Shown here piece by piece: positions 34,231-45,550 of a stretch of 64,000 nt of DNA. Position 1 is the stretch's first letter. Every line of letters begins with the position of its first letter. The notes under the pieces are model-generated. The model had not been told where the DNA came from. It saw nothing but the letters and a program-made list of their open reading frames with translations, and ran no database searches. This DNA is from Synanceia verrucosa (lineage: Eukaryota; Chordata; Actinopteri; Perciformes; Synanceiidae): positions 1 through 64,000 of the forward strand of contig JAQQSB010001384.1 of assembly GCA_029721515.1 (NCBI GenBank). The letters run 5' to 3'. The position numbers and the translations under genes are program-made.

Positions 34231-35766
34231 TTAAATTGCAACAGCCTCGAAGAAACAGAGAAAATGATTGCAGTGCTTGGACATACTCTGCTTTAATGGA
34301 GGGCAGTTATGAATCCTGTCCATGTAAGCAGAAGCAATTTTATATTTGTTGCCAAAATGTTCATCAAGAAGGGATTTAGCTCTTTGGTATCCCATGTTAG
34401 ATGGTAAATGCTGGCAGCTCTTTACAAGGTCTCTTGGCTGCCCCCTGGTGTACTGTTCCAAAAATGTCAAGCAATCACTGAAGTTGTTGGTTTTTCTTTC
34501 TACACAGTTTTCAAAAGTTCTCATAAAGGACTGAAACTGAAGAGGGTCACCATCAAACACAGGAATATTTCTCATTGGCAGAGCGGATGCTTGATTTTGC
34601 TGAACCAACAATTCAGTGATGTTATTCTGGCGTTGCATGATGTTCACAATATCATTGCAGGTGATGTTGTTATTGGCTAGATTCAGCGTATCATGAACCA
34701 CTTGTGCTTTGTGTTCTTGAATTTGGCTTGTCCCTGGGCTGCTGTCAGTTTGTGTCACTACTGCTCGTTTAGGTCTGACAATATAGGATTCACATCCCGT
34801 TGACTGAGCATCATAAACCATCCGTGTTGCACTCACTTGGGTATTAGTTATTAATGGTGTAATATCAGTTCATGTCATTGGCACTTGTTTAGGCCTGACA
34901 GTGACAGCATGAACACCATGATGAGATCTACGCTGAGACTTATTTGCATCATCCCTTTCTGGAACAAAATCATCAACATGAGGATTCAGGTGGCTTGTTA
35001 CATGTGCCTCATTCTGCTTCCTTTCAAGATATGAGTTCATTCCATCAGATCCTTTAGAACCACACTTTGAGTTGATTTCCAGCACGTGAAGTTTTGCATT
35101 GGCTGCAGCCAGCTCAGTTTCCAAGGCCAACTGCTCCTTTTCCTTTCTGAGTTCCTCCTCTTTGGCTTCCCACAAGTGTTTCCTTTTTAATGCAGCCATG
35201 CGCTCCATTAGTGCTGCCTTATCAGCTTCTGCTTTTATTCTTGCAGATAAAGTGGATGAGGCTTTGGATAACTGTGAATGTGCTCTGGAATCATACTCCT
35301 TTTGACATCAAATATTTGAAGCACTGTCTTCAGGATTAATCTCATTAGAAACCACACTTAGATGATCAGGATTTTCCATATCATTGTCATTTGATTGCAC
35401 ATATGGGTGACCAGCATCAGATCATTTGCAATGAAATCAGAAAACATGATCCTTTTTGCTTGAAAATATGTATTTTGCCGTTCAACTTCATCTTCTGGCA
35501 AATTCATATTTAAGATGGCTTAAATTTGCGTCCTCGTAACACTTGACAAATTTATTCAGCTCAGACTGCACAGAGTTTACATTGTCAGCGGATTCCATCA
35601 AAACATGCATTTGTTCCATGTTCCTCTTTGCTTGTTTGCATTTTAATGACCTCTTTTCTTGGCACGTAGTGACATAAAATGCCAAGCCCTTTGATGTAAA
35701 CTTGATATTCCGCTTGGAAAGCGCGGACATAGTGTCACTCTTCACAACTGATGCAACTTCAGACAT
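34231..35766 (-). pseudogene. BEL-1 gag
   Basis: The start at 35766 gives MSEVASVVKSDTMSALSKRN, followed by a heptad-rich region (35208-34870: MERMAALKRKHLWEAKEEE) and a capsid core (34836-34231: LPMRNIPVFDGDPLQF, LLDEHFGNKYKIASAY). All three blocks are in the same frame but separated by stops; the last changes frame at about 34225. The second BEL has the same order of domains. Confidence 0.85.
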
Positions 35767-36199
35767 GTTTCCTTTATATTAAGCACTTTTCAGTATCCTT
35801 TAATTCCCATTCTTTATTTGCAACAATTAGGGAATGCAGGGAAAACGCTCGTTACACAGACACGGCTCCGCATCAGATATTTTATGAATGAAATAAAGTG
35901 TGGCTGGCCGGAGGCGTAATGCGCAACCACAAGCGCGTACAATCCATACGTATCGTCAAACTTCCCAATATTCATCCAGTGAAACAATAACTCAAAACAC
36001 TCCAATAGTTAAGCCGTTTTGCTTTACAGCCTTCAAGCAAATAGGTTTCACATACCGATGCTGTTGGGTAGTTTTGCGATGCAGGCCACACACTCTCCAA
36101 ACGCCACGTCTTTGTCCATCAATCCTCGAACATGAGCGCTCCCAGCTTCCAGAAAGTCCATCCACAGGAACGTTAACTTTAGGGTGGTTTTTTACTTTA
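35767..36199 (-). other. BEL-1 5' untranslated leader
   Basis: This is non-coding sequence between the 5' LTR and gag. The bases next to the LTR in element orientation are TAAAGTAAAAAACCACCC; no primer-binding tRNA could be assigned with confidence. Confidence 0.6.
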
Positions 36200-36665
36200 T
36201 GTAGTGGCTACTTGTCTTTAATCAAAAATAAATAATCAAAAGTCAAAAGAATAAAGAAATAAAACGAAATCAAATAAATCAAAGGACCACTAAGGCACCC
36301 AGGGGATTAATTTACGCAGGTGAAAAGGAAAGCCATTGTCCAGGCAAAGTCAGATTTCTGCGGTTTATTTCCCATTTTTAAGCAAACAACAAAGAACAAT
36401 GGCCTCTGCTGCCTCTCTTGCCTGGTTAAAAACCATAGCCCTTCCCGGTGCCCAGCTCACCGATCCCTGCCTACTCCTACATATAGATTCACCCAGTGCA
36501 CACCTGGCTACCCGGTACTTTCAAAATAAAGGCATTAATCACTCAAATGAACTAAAATAATTATACTAATTCTATAATGAAACTAAAGGTGTACACTTCA
36601 AAACCCCCAAAAAATAACTAAATGTTTAACTATTGAATATCACAAAATAACAAATAGCTCCAACA
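36200..36665 (-). mobile_element. BEL-1 5' LTR
   Basis: A 466-bp LTR, nearly identical to 28896-29359, followed on the plus strand by the GTAAG target repeat. Confidence 0.92.
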
Positions 36666-36670
36666 GTAAG

Positions 36671-36805
36671 TGTATACATATGTGTATATGTTTTTTTACA
36701 TATACTCTTAATATGATTATATATAAGTTTTGTATTTCTTACCCCTAGTTAAACAGTTTTGTTATGTATATATTTGTTAATAAAGTATGAAATAAACACA
36801 ACTGC
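36671..36805 (+). repeat. LINE 3' end and partial target duplication (left arm, part 3)
   Basis: The AT-rich LINE 3' UTR continues from the BEL insertion (TGTATACATATG ... TTAATAAAGTATG), then the first 16 bases of the 24-bp target repeat. The next bases (CTCCATATGAGCG) belong to the spacer, so this marks the inner breakpoint of the duplication. Confidence 0.85.
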
Positions 36806-37574
36806 CTCCATATGAGCGACCCGCTCTATGTAAAGACAGATAACTGATTCTTCACCCAGGAGGATAAGTCAGATTGTTGGCATATGTTATTTTACACCAA
36901 TGAGGATCTATTTATGAATGAAGACGTTGATTTGAGGTAATAAAATACTTAAAAATTACATAGTGTCCCTTTAAAATAAAGAGACACAACGTTATGCATT
37001 GTTTCAAATTGAGTTGTTGAAACCAGAAGAATAGAATGATCTTTATTGTCATTAAGAAACTGAACAACGAAATTGTAGAGCTTCTCCCTTTTCAGTGTAC
37101 AAGAATAAATAAAATAGGAATTAATTATGAAAAAGAAGTAAATAAATCTTTGACTGTAAATACAAAATAAGTATAATGGATTTATATACAAATGTGATTA
37201 TGAATTTACAACAAGGATAAATACTGAATATATAAACAGGAAATGTATTGTATGTATGTATTGCAGCAGATGTTAAGACTATGTACAAGACAGCACGATC
37301 TGATATCACCTAGTAATTAACAGTCCTGGACAACTGAGACAATAGTCCTGGAGCACTAACCCTAAGCTTTACCCTAACTCTAAAAACTTTGACATTTGTC
37401 CAGGACTGTTAAGTACTTGGTGATATCAGATCATCCATTAATCTGTTGGTCCACTGTGGATCAGTGTTGGAGCCTGTTCAGACCAGTAGGGGGCAGTAGT
37501 GCAGCGTTTGTAACTGTAAACACTGTTAAACAGCTTTTGGCAAACTCACTCCAAAACACACACGTGATTACAGT
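36806..37574. other. Spacer between inverted-duplication arms
   Basis: A 769-bp AT-rich spacer without a gene. Around 37030-37090 it has ATGATCTTTATTGTCATTAAG, a motif often seen at ends of fish repeats. It contains the palindromic element at 37297-37432. Confidence 0.7.
37297..37432. mobile_element. 136-bp palindromic MITE-like element
   Basis: Arms of about 38 bp (GATCTGATATCACC.AGTA.TTAACAG at each end, in inverted orientation) enclose about 60 bp including CCCTAAGCTTTACCCTAAC. There is no coding capacity. The superfamily is not assignable by eye. Confidence 0.75.
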
Positions 37575-37590
37575 GCAGTTGTGTTTATTT

Positions 37591-39042
37591 CATACTTTAT
37601 TAACAAATATATACATAACAAAACTGTTTAGCCAGGGGTAAGAAATACAAAACTTATATATAATCATATTAAGAGTATATGTAAAAAATCATACACACAT
37701 ATATATACACTTACATATAGACATATATAAACATTATATCCATACATATATTCATATATACACAGAAAAAAGAAATAACTGATCAATAAATAAAAAATTC
37801 AAAAAAGCATATTAATTTACTAAATTTTTTTCCAAAATCAAATTTGTTTTTAATGCCTTATAAGGTTTTCAATGCTGTCTGTAATGGTGCTGTACTGATA
37901 AAGTTCCTGCAAAAACAGAGTGAAGTTGGGTTTGTTGTTAGACCATTTTCTTTTATGAATGTGGAATTTTTCCACAATAAAAACAAGTCCTTTTCCATCC
38001 TGCTGTCATCAAAGTAAAGAAAAATGTCCCTCTCCTGCAGCTGCAGTGAGTGTCCGGTTCTTCCTTGGATAAAAGTCTGTACATTTAACCAAAACATTTG
38101 TGAATACAAACAGTGATAAAATAAATGTGAAACAGATTCTTCACTCAAGCCACAGAAATCACAGGAATATTCAATATCAATGTTAAATCTTTCTAAAGGT
38201 TTTTGGCTGGATATGTTCTGTGTATAATTTTGAAAGATATTTCCTTAATCTTATTGTTTAGACAAAATTTACTACTGACCAGCCCATTTTCTTCCAGTCT
38301 ATATCATTATAAAGAGACGACCACAAAACTTTAGCAGAAGGAACAGTTATGTTTACCAAAAGATTTCTAATGTATTTATTTGAACTATTGTTTTTGTGAC
38401 ATCAATATTTTCCAGAGAAATACTGTTTATAGAAGTTGTCATGTGGATCTGGGATCTAGAGCCCACAAGAAGCTGTGGTACATTCCTTGGAATAGCATTA
38501 AAGATTATATCATATTCTTTTGGTGTAACTGCAATACCAAATTTGTCAATAAATTCTTCATATAACAACAGTTGCCCATCAGTCTTCATGAGTTGTGAGA
38601 CTAAAATAATCCCATTATTGACCCAGATTTTGTCATATAAATATCTGTTTTTATACTGAATACTCCTGTTATTCCAAAGGTAATAATTATGTTTGTACAC
38701 CATTTTCCATGCCAGCTTGATTGTGGAAATTTGCTAATTTCACAGGTAATTTATCCGGATTATAATCACATTTCAATAGGAATTTAAGTCCTCCAATTGA
38801 ATTAAAAATATATTTTGGGAAAGCGTTCCAAATATTATCTTCCTCCTTCATCAATTTCGTCAGCCATTTAATTTTAAAAGTATTATTTAATGTTTCAAAA
38901 CTTAGGACCTCCAAACCCCCATTTGTCTCGTGTTAGATAGTACCTCTTTTTTTAGATAATGACATTTATTTCTCCATATGAAGTTGAATAAAATTTTATC
39001 CAGTTTTTTATATATTGTAGTAGGCATTCCTAAAGTCAGAGA
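37591..39042 (-). pseudogene. 5'-truncated LINE, intact insertion (right arm)
   Basis: A 1452-bp LINE 3' end on the minus strand flanked by perfect 24-bp direct repeats (37567-37590 and 39043-39066). Coding blocks at 38914-38687, 38703-38353 and 38148-37858 match the left-arm LINE, including FCGLSEESVSHLFYHC at the C-terminus. The 3' end has no poly(A) and closes TTAATAAAGTATG. It is the uninterrupted version of 22353-36789. Confidence 0.88.
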
Positions 39043-39333
39043 ATTACAGTGCAGTTGTGTTTATTTCCTGCACTTTATCAAACACATTCATTGATCTGAT
39101 CAGTTCAGTCAAACAAGACAGGATAAAGTGTGCTTAGAATTAACAGAACAAATACTCAACTTTTAAATGATGTATATCCTAGCATATTGTATTATCAGTA
39201 GTTTTCACCAGCCCAGAAAAGCAGCCCTATTTAGTCCAGAAAGTCACCAGCAGGCTACAGTCCATTTAAGTAATAAATACTACAGTTACACAAATGTTGT
39301 TATTTACTTTACACAACTGGAGACAGTCACTGA

Positions 39334-39758
39334 GCTGTGACATATGCTGGAATAATCTGATGTTTTCTGTTTGACATAGAAAAGCAGGTAGAGGACAAGT
39401 CCTCCTCCGAGGGCTTGTCCTCTACCCCTCCCAGCCTCTAACGAAGCACCGGAGAGCTCCGACCTGGGAGGAAACAGGCTGGAGACTTGCGTGGCTTAGG
39501 ACATCTCAAGGAGATAAACTCGGGTAGCACAAAAAGCTACCCACTGATCTCCAGGAGATGAACAGAAGCAGCATAAAAGGCTACCCACTGATCTCCAGCA
39601 GCTCCACGACCAAAGGTCAGAGCTCCCCAGTACTCCTCATTGGTTTGAGGACCGGGACTGAACCGCTGCAAACTGCCTCCTTTCACAACCTCGGTTCAGG
39701 AGGATTGTGACGTCACTAGTGACATCAATGTACACAAGCCCCGCCCATCGCATCGTTC
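39334..39758 (-). repeat. Dispersed hairpin repeat, copy 2
   Basis: Reverse complement of copy 1 within the right arm. The stem (39388-39401 with 39412-39425) keeps 13 Watson-Crick pairs and one G-T pair. Confidence 0.75.
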
Positions 39759-40371
39759 GCTAGGATTTGAATACAAACATTCAGAATGTATTATATGCTA
39801 TAGTGTAAGAAGTAACCAAATATATTCATAGATTGTCTGATACAACATGTACATTTTTACCATCATATTCAAGATCCACATTATTGCTTTCACTTTCACT
39901 TTTGCATATTATTCTATTAAGTTATTTTTATATTGCTGAAGTCTGAATCCTTTTTTTTTTTTTAAAGAGAAGACAACTCTTGAATTGATAAACCAAATCA
40001 TACTACATGTGTCTGGTCTTTTTTCCCTTAGACATAGTCATCAGTCACATATTTAACAATAGACACAGTCTGATCATTACAGCTAAGCAGGCTAAGTGAA
40101 GGGTTAAAATGATGTTTAGGAGAAATATTTATAGATTAAACTAAATAACCAAGTAGTTGTCATGTTTAGCCAGTGGCTCAATAAGTAGCCTAATCGTAGG
40201 CTACATGGTGACTGCTATCAGAGAAGGTAAGGTAAACGTGGCTCCACTGATTAGGTGATTTAGGCATATTTATCTGTCTTCTCCAAACGATGAAAGTGAC
40301 ATATTTGTAAAAGTGTTTATACTTTAGCAAAGGATGAGAAATATTTTATCATTCACAGTTTAAGATGATAA

Positions 40372-40874
40372 TGTAGTGGCCATTTGTCCAAAAATAAATA
40401 AATAAATAAAATAAAATACAAATTAAACTTTAGACCAAACATAATCAAAAGGCCACTGATGCACCATGGGGATGTGGTTTAACGCAGGCAAAAGAAGATG
40501 AATGTCCATACTAGATCTTGCATTTTGTTTTATTTTATTTCCAAATTAATGAACAAACAAAAGAACAAAGGAAATCATGACTGCCGGTGCCTCCTTTGCA
40601 CTGGTAAAAAACCATAGGCCCACCCAGGTGCATGCTGGTCCACAAGGTGCCTACCTACTCAAATAACCTCAGGTGCCCCAATTACCAAGAAATAAAGCAA
40701 ATTATTAACTGTGCAAATCTAAATAGCTTAAACAAATAACAAAAACTATTATCAAAATATTATTATTAGTATTTTAAGTAAGTAACATTTAAATCAAACA
40801 AAGTTACTCATAATTAGCAACTCAATTTAGGACTAAAACTAAAAACAAAGACTAACTTTATAAATAGCTCCACA
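40372..40874 (-). mobile_element. BEL solo LTR related to BEL-1
   Basis: It begins TGTAGTGGCCATTTGTCC and ends AAATAGCTCCACA on the plus strand, mirroring BEL-1 LTR ends. It is flanked by a perfect GATAA duplication (40367-40371 and 40875-40879). The interior is alignable but clearly diverged, so it is a sister subfamily. No internal element sequence is present. Confidence 0.85.
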
Positions 40875-40879
40875 GATAA

Positions 40880-41647
40880 TGAGCGATTTGTTGCAACATC
40901 CCATCTTCGTTCCATTGAAAGACATTGCTGAACGCTCTGACTTATGTCTTAAAGATGGCGCCCATGATTTGAGTTGTTGTAACTCTCTCTTTATACGGCT
41001 GATCTCTTTTTGGTTTTGTCCTTTACCTTCAGTTTTCACAGCAGTGACTTATTCCTTTCATCTTAAAGGAAAATACAAAAACAAATAATATTGGAACATT
41101 GTGCTAATATGTAATCCCTAAAACGTAGAACATTATGAAGTAATTACATTAAATATGAACAGAGCAGATCCATGGACAGAAACACCTGTCAGGATTATAC
41201 AGTACAGTTCTGCAGCACCTGAGTGATTATCACAAGAGGATAACCTTGATATTTCTAAGATTATTAAAAGCAGTTTGAGCTTAGGTACCCTGATGTTTAA
41301 TGTATGTCTCACTCTAGATTATGCAGTTTGTTCGCAGTGAAAAAACAAATCAAACATGAAGGAACTTCAGCCAGGATGCTGACATGTTTCAGAGCAGTGC
41401 TGTGGCAGGAGTGAAGAGCTCCTAACACCTGATGAGAGTGTCTTTAGAATACTGTAAATACTGAATTAAATCTTTGTGTCAGACTCAGTGCTGTGAGGAG
41501 GAGCATAACTCCCCTGCAGGTCACTACCTGCTACTACAGTCACCATCTGCTCACTGTGCACATCTGAAAAATAAACCCGAGTGAAACAGGAATCACTTTA
41601 TGTTGTTCTGTAGTTATAAACTCACTACAAGAGGCTGACAACCCTGC
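40880..41647. other. No gene recognised
   Basis: Intergenic sequence between the solo LTR and the mariner/Tc1 remnant. AAAGATGGCGCCCATGATTTG near 40950 is the only notable GC-rich stretch. Confidence 0.5.
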
Positions 41648-42422
41648 CACTTTATTAGGTACACCTGTTCAATTGCTTGTTAACACAGATAGCTGTAACT
41701 CAGTGCATTGAGACATGTAGATGTGGTCAAGACACTGAGCTGAAGTTCAACCAGAGCATCAGAATGAGGAAGAAAGAAGATTTAAGAGACTTTGAACGTG
41801 GCATGGTTGTTGGTGCCAGACAGACTGGGATTTCATAAACTGTTGATCTACTGGGATTTTCACTACAACATCTCTAGGGTTCACAGAGAATGGTCCAGAA
41901 AAGAGGAAATATCCAGTGAGTAAAATGTCTCATTGATGTGAGAGGTCACAGGAGAATGGACAGACTGGTTGGAGATGATAGACAGTCAACAGGAACTCAA
42001 ATAATCACTGGTTCAACCAAGGAATGCAGAATATCATGTGTGAAGCTCAGCACTGGAGCCTTGAAGAAGATGGACTAGAGCAGCAGAAGAAGAGCACACC
42101 TGGTGACACTGCTGTCAGCTAAGAACAGAAACTGAGGCTACAGTTCACATGACAGTGAGTTCACTGGACTCCACTGGTGTCCACAGTCACCAGATCTCAA
42201 TCCAATAGAGCAGCTTTAGGATGTGGAGGAAAAGAGATTCTCATCATAGATGATCAGCTGACAAATCTGCAGCAGCTGAGTGATGCCATCATGTCAATAT
42301 GGACCAGAATCTGTGAGGAATGTTTCCAACACCTCGTAGAAAGGACGCCACCAAGAATTAAGACAGTTCTGAAGGAAAAAAGGGGTCCAACCTTTTACTG
42401 GCAAGGTGTACCTAATAAAGTG
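41648..42422 (+). mobile_element. Degenerate Tc1/mariner element
   Basis: Terminal inverted repeats CACTTTATTAGGTACACCT (41648) and AGGTGTACCTAATAAAGTG (ending 42422) match over 19 bp. The interior preserves fragments of a transposase, notably PDLNPIE (CCAGATCTCAATCCAATAGAG near 42190), the block holding the third catalytic residue in Tc1 enzymes. It is too short (775 bp) and too full of stops to be active. The 42423-42840 stretch to its right has no gene; ATATACAGTCTATGG near 42650 is a common fish repeat motif. Confidence 0.75.
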
Positions 42423-42840
42423 ACTGGAGAGTGTAAACAGCCTAAGGTCACAGGTCACAGATCAGCTATTCTTAGAGCCTTGGTGGTACATGGAAAAAGA
42501 CAGCAAAATAAAGAATTTAGTTGAAAAGTCTTTTTCTCAGAAAGCTTGTGTGATTTTTGTTGTCCTGTGAAGAAGCACAAAACGAGTGGGCTTCATTGCT
42601 GTTGTTCACAAACCAACAGGTGACTTCATGATAGCTCCGTCCACTCGTTATATACAGTCTATGGTCTGATTACAGCATATTAACAAACATCAAGAGTGAA
42701 CTTCAGTTGTTTTCACTAAATTTCCACCAATGAGGTCTTGGATAATGAAAGAGGAGGATTCACATGGACTCTTCTTGTGAACATGATCCCATCTGAAGGC
42801 AGCACATGGACATGATGGACGCTTGAGTTTAAATGTCAGC

Positions 42841-43938
<1,098 letters not shown>

Positions 43939-43940
43939 TA

Positions 43941-43991
43941 CAGTCATGGAAAAAATTATTAGACCACCCTTGTTTTCTTCAATTTCTTGTT
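43941..43991 (+). repeat. Tc1 left terminal inverted repeat
   Basis: 51 bp identical to the reverse complement of 45498-45548. Confidence 0.95.
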
Positions 43992-44221
43992 CATTCTAAT
44001 ATCTGGTACCACTAAACGTATAATACAATGAACACAACAAAAAATGCAGCTGGTCACATAATACTTTATGTCCTATTTGACATTCTTAAGCTTAATTGAT
44101 TCCCAGGGTATATAAGAGGCCATTTCATGTCACAAGCAGCACTGCACATGCAAAGGCCTAGAGTGGTTTCCTGCTTACATTCAAGCCGTAGCACAAATCA
44201 GAAGTTGTCAGCTCTCACATA

Positions 44222-45250
44222 ATGCCTAAAACAAAAGAATTATGTGAAGCAACAAAGGCAGCCATCTTGGCACTGCTGGAAATTGGCATGAGTGAGAGAC
44301 AGGTAGCGAAAAAACTGAAGATCTCCAAGACAGCCGTTCATTACAACAAAAAAAAACAAGCTGAACATGGCACTACCAAATTGCTACCTGGCCGTGGCAG
44401 GAAACGTCTTTCTACCCCACGAGATGACCGTGCACTCATCCGTTCCTGTGTCAGGAATCGTCGTCAGACCTCCAGGGACCTTAAAAATGAGTGGGCACTG
44501 TCGAGAAATGTGACTTGCTCGGCAAGAACAGTTCGAAACCGACTTGTTGAAGCTGGTTTGAAGTCACACAGAGCACGCAAGAAGCCCTTCATCAATGAAA
44601 GGCAGAGGAAGGCCCGGTTACTCTTTGCTCAAGACCACAAGGATTGGACTGTTGATGATTGGGCTAAGGTTCTCTTCAGTGATGAATCCAATTTTGAATT
44701 GATGCCCACTCCAGCCAACTTACTGGTTAGGAGGAAGCCTGGAGAAGCTTACAACCCAGACTGTCTTGCCCCTACAGTAAAACATGGGGGTGGATCAGTC
44801 ATGATCTGGGGTTGTTTCAGTCTGAGTGGAACAGGGCAAATGCAATTGTGTGAAGGCCGAATGAACCAGGTCAAGTACAGGACTACCCTTGAAAACAGTC
44901 TTCTTCCATCAGCTGGAAAACTCTTTCCTGCCTCGAATGACTGGATTTTCCAACAAGACAATGCCCCTTGCCACACGGCAAGGTCAGTTAAAGCCTGGAT
45001 GGAGAACCACAACATTCGCACCATGCCTTGGCCTGCTCAATCACCAGATCTTAATCCAATTGAAAACCTGTGGAAAATCATCAAACTCAAAATGGAGAAC
45101 CACAAGCCCAAAAACAAAGAAAATTTGTTTGAATTTGTCCAACAGGAATGGGCTGCTGTGACAGCAGAACAATGTCAGAAGCTGGTGGAGAGCATGCCAA
45201 GACGCATGGCTGCAGTCATCAAAAACAATGGTTATGCAATCAAGTATTAA
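44222..45250 (+). CDS. Tc1 transposase (DD34E)
   Basis: A 342-residue transposase, the normal length for the family, with no stop or frameshift. It binds the element's inverted repeats and performs cut-and-paste transposition into TA sites in the nucleus. Two helix-turn-helix segments lie at about residues 21-43 and 80-112, with a basic GRGRKR motif (57-62) between them that resembles the GRPR motif. The catalytic triad is complete: D154 (FSDESNF), D246 (QQDNAPCH) and E281 (NPIENLW), with exactly 34 residues between the second Asp and Glu. The glycine-rich GGGSVMIWGCFS box is at 189-200. The ATG at 44222 is chosen because it begins MPKTKEL, typical of fish Tc1 enzymes. There are no introns. 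It is the only intact gene in the window. Confidence 0.95.
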   Translation: MPKTKELCEATKAAILALLEIGMSERQVAKKLKISKTAVHYNKKKQAEHGTTKLLPGRGRKRLSTPRDDRALIRSCVRNRRQTSRDLKNEWALSRNVTCSARTVRNRLVEAGLKSHRARKKPFINERQRKARLLFAQDHKDWTVDDWAKVLFSDESNFELMPTPANLLVRRKPGEAYNPDCLAPTVKHGGGSVMIWGCFSLSGTGQMQLCEGRMNQVKYRTTLENSLLPSAGKLFPASNDWIFQQDNAPCHTARSVKAWMENHNIRTMPWPAQSPDLNPIENLWKIIKLKMENHKPKNKENLFEFVQQEWAAVTAEQCQKLVESMPRRMAAVIKNNGYAIKY

Positions 45251-45497
45251 CTCTTGTGTGTATCATGTGTTTAAAGCAAACAGAAAAGAAAACATGGAAT
45301 GCTTAAAAGTAGTGTTTTTGGCGGTACAATGCCATAGCTATTGATGTAAGAATTTAAGTAATTTTGGTTATTATCAAGAAAACCATGGAAAATGAATAAT
45401 CCTTAGTTCTTAAATTAAACTCTCATGAGCTATTTTTGTTGTTATCATTATAATTGTCCAAACAAATGTACCTTTAGTTGAGCCAGGCATTAAAACT

Positions 45498-45548
45498 AAC
45501 AAGAAATTGAAGAAAACAAGGGTGGTCTAATAATTTTTTCCATGACTG
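45498..45548 (-). repeat. Tc1 right terminal inverted repeat
   Basis: 51 bp identical in inverted orientation to 43941-43991; followed by the TA target duplication. Confidence 0.95.
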
Positions 45549-45550
45549 TA

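Larger units (their letters stand above)
28896..36665 (-). mobile_element. BEL/Pao retrotransposon BEL-1, full length but disabled
   Basis: A complete 7.77-kb insertion with TG...CA LTRs (28896-29359 and 36200-36665) and a perfect 5-bp target duplication GTAAG (28891-28895 and 36666-36670). It interrupts the 3' UTR of the LINE. Coding order on the minus strand is gag, zinc knuckles/protease, RT, RNase H, integrase, as in BEL/Pao. LTRs differ at about seven bases and two small indels, yet the coding region has eight or more frame breaks. Confidence 0.95.
21211..36805 (+). repeat. Left arm of a large inverted duplication (interrupted)
   Basis: After removing the gypsy element (23124-28392) and the BEL element with one target repeat (28896-36670), about 2.55 kb remains. 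It is the reverse complement of 37575-40178 at high identity by eye. The outer edge is AGCCACTGGCTAAAC at 21211; the inner edge is AAATAAACACAACTGC at 36790-36805. The arm contains an unidentified 0.4-kb unit before the hairpin repeat, the hairpin repeat itself, and a LINE 3' end. Confidence 0.9.
37575..40178 (-). repeat. Right arm of the large inverted duplication
   Basis: A 2604-bp uninterrupted arm, the reverse complement of the left-arm segments. It lacks a few short blocks present on the left (for example a 13-bp TTTTTCACCGACC near 22720). Beyond 40178 and before 37575 the sequence no longer matches. Confidence 0.9.
43941..45548 (+). mobile_element. Complete Tc1 transposon
   Basis: A 1608-bp element with TA on both sides (43939-43940 and 45549-45550). 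Its inverted repeats are identical over 51 bp (43941-43991 and 45498-45548; tip CAGTCATGGAAAAAATTATT), with weaker similarity continuing inward. It contains one intact transposase ORF. It lies at the 5' edge of a BEL gag remnant. Confidence 0.95.

Noticed and set aside
42177..42524. 115-residue ORF read as a possible host gene
   Set aside because: It lies inside and across the end of a degenerate Tc1/mariner element; the segment contains its terminal repeat.
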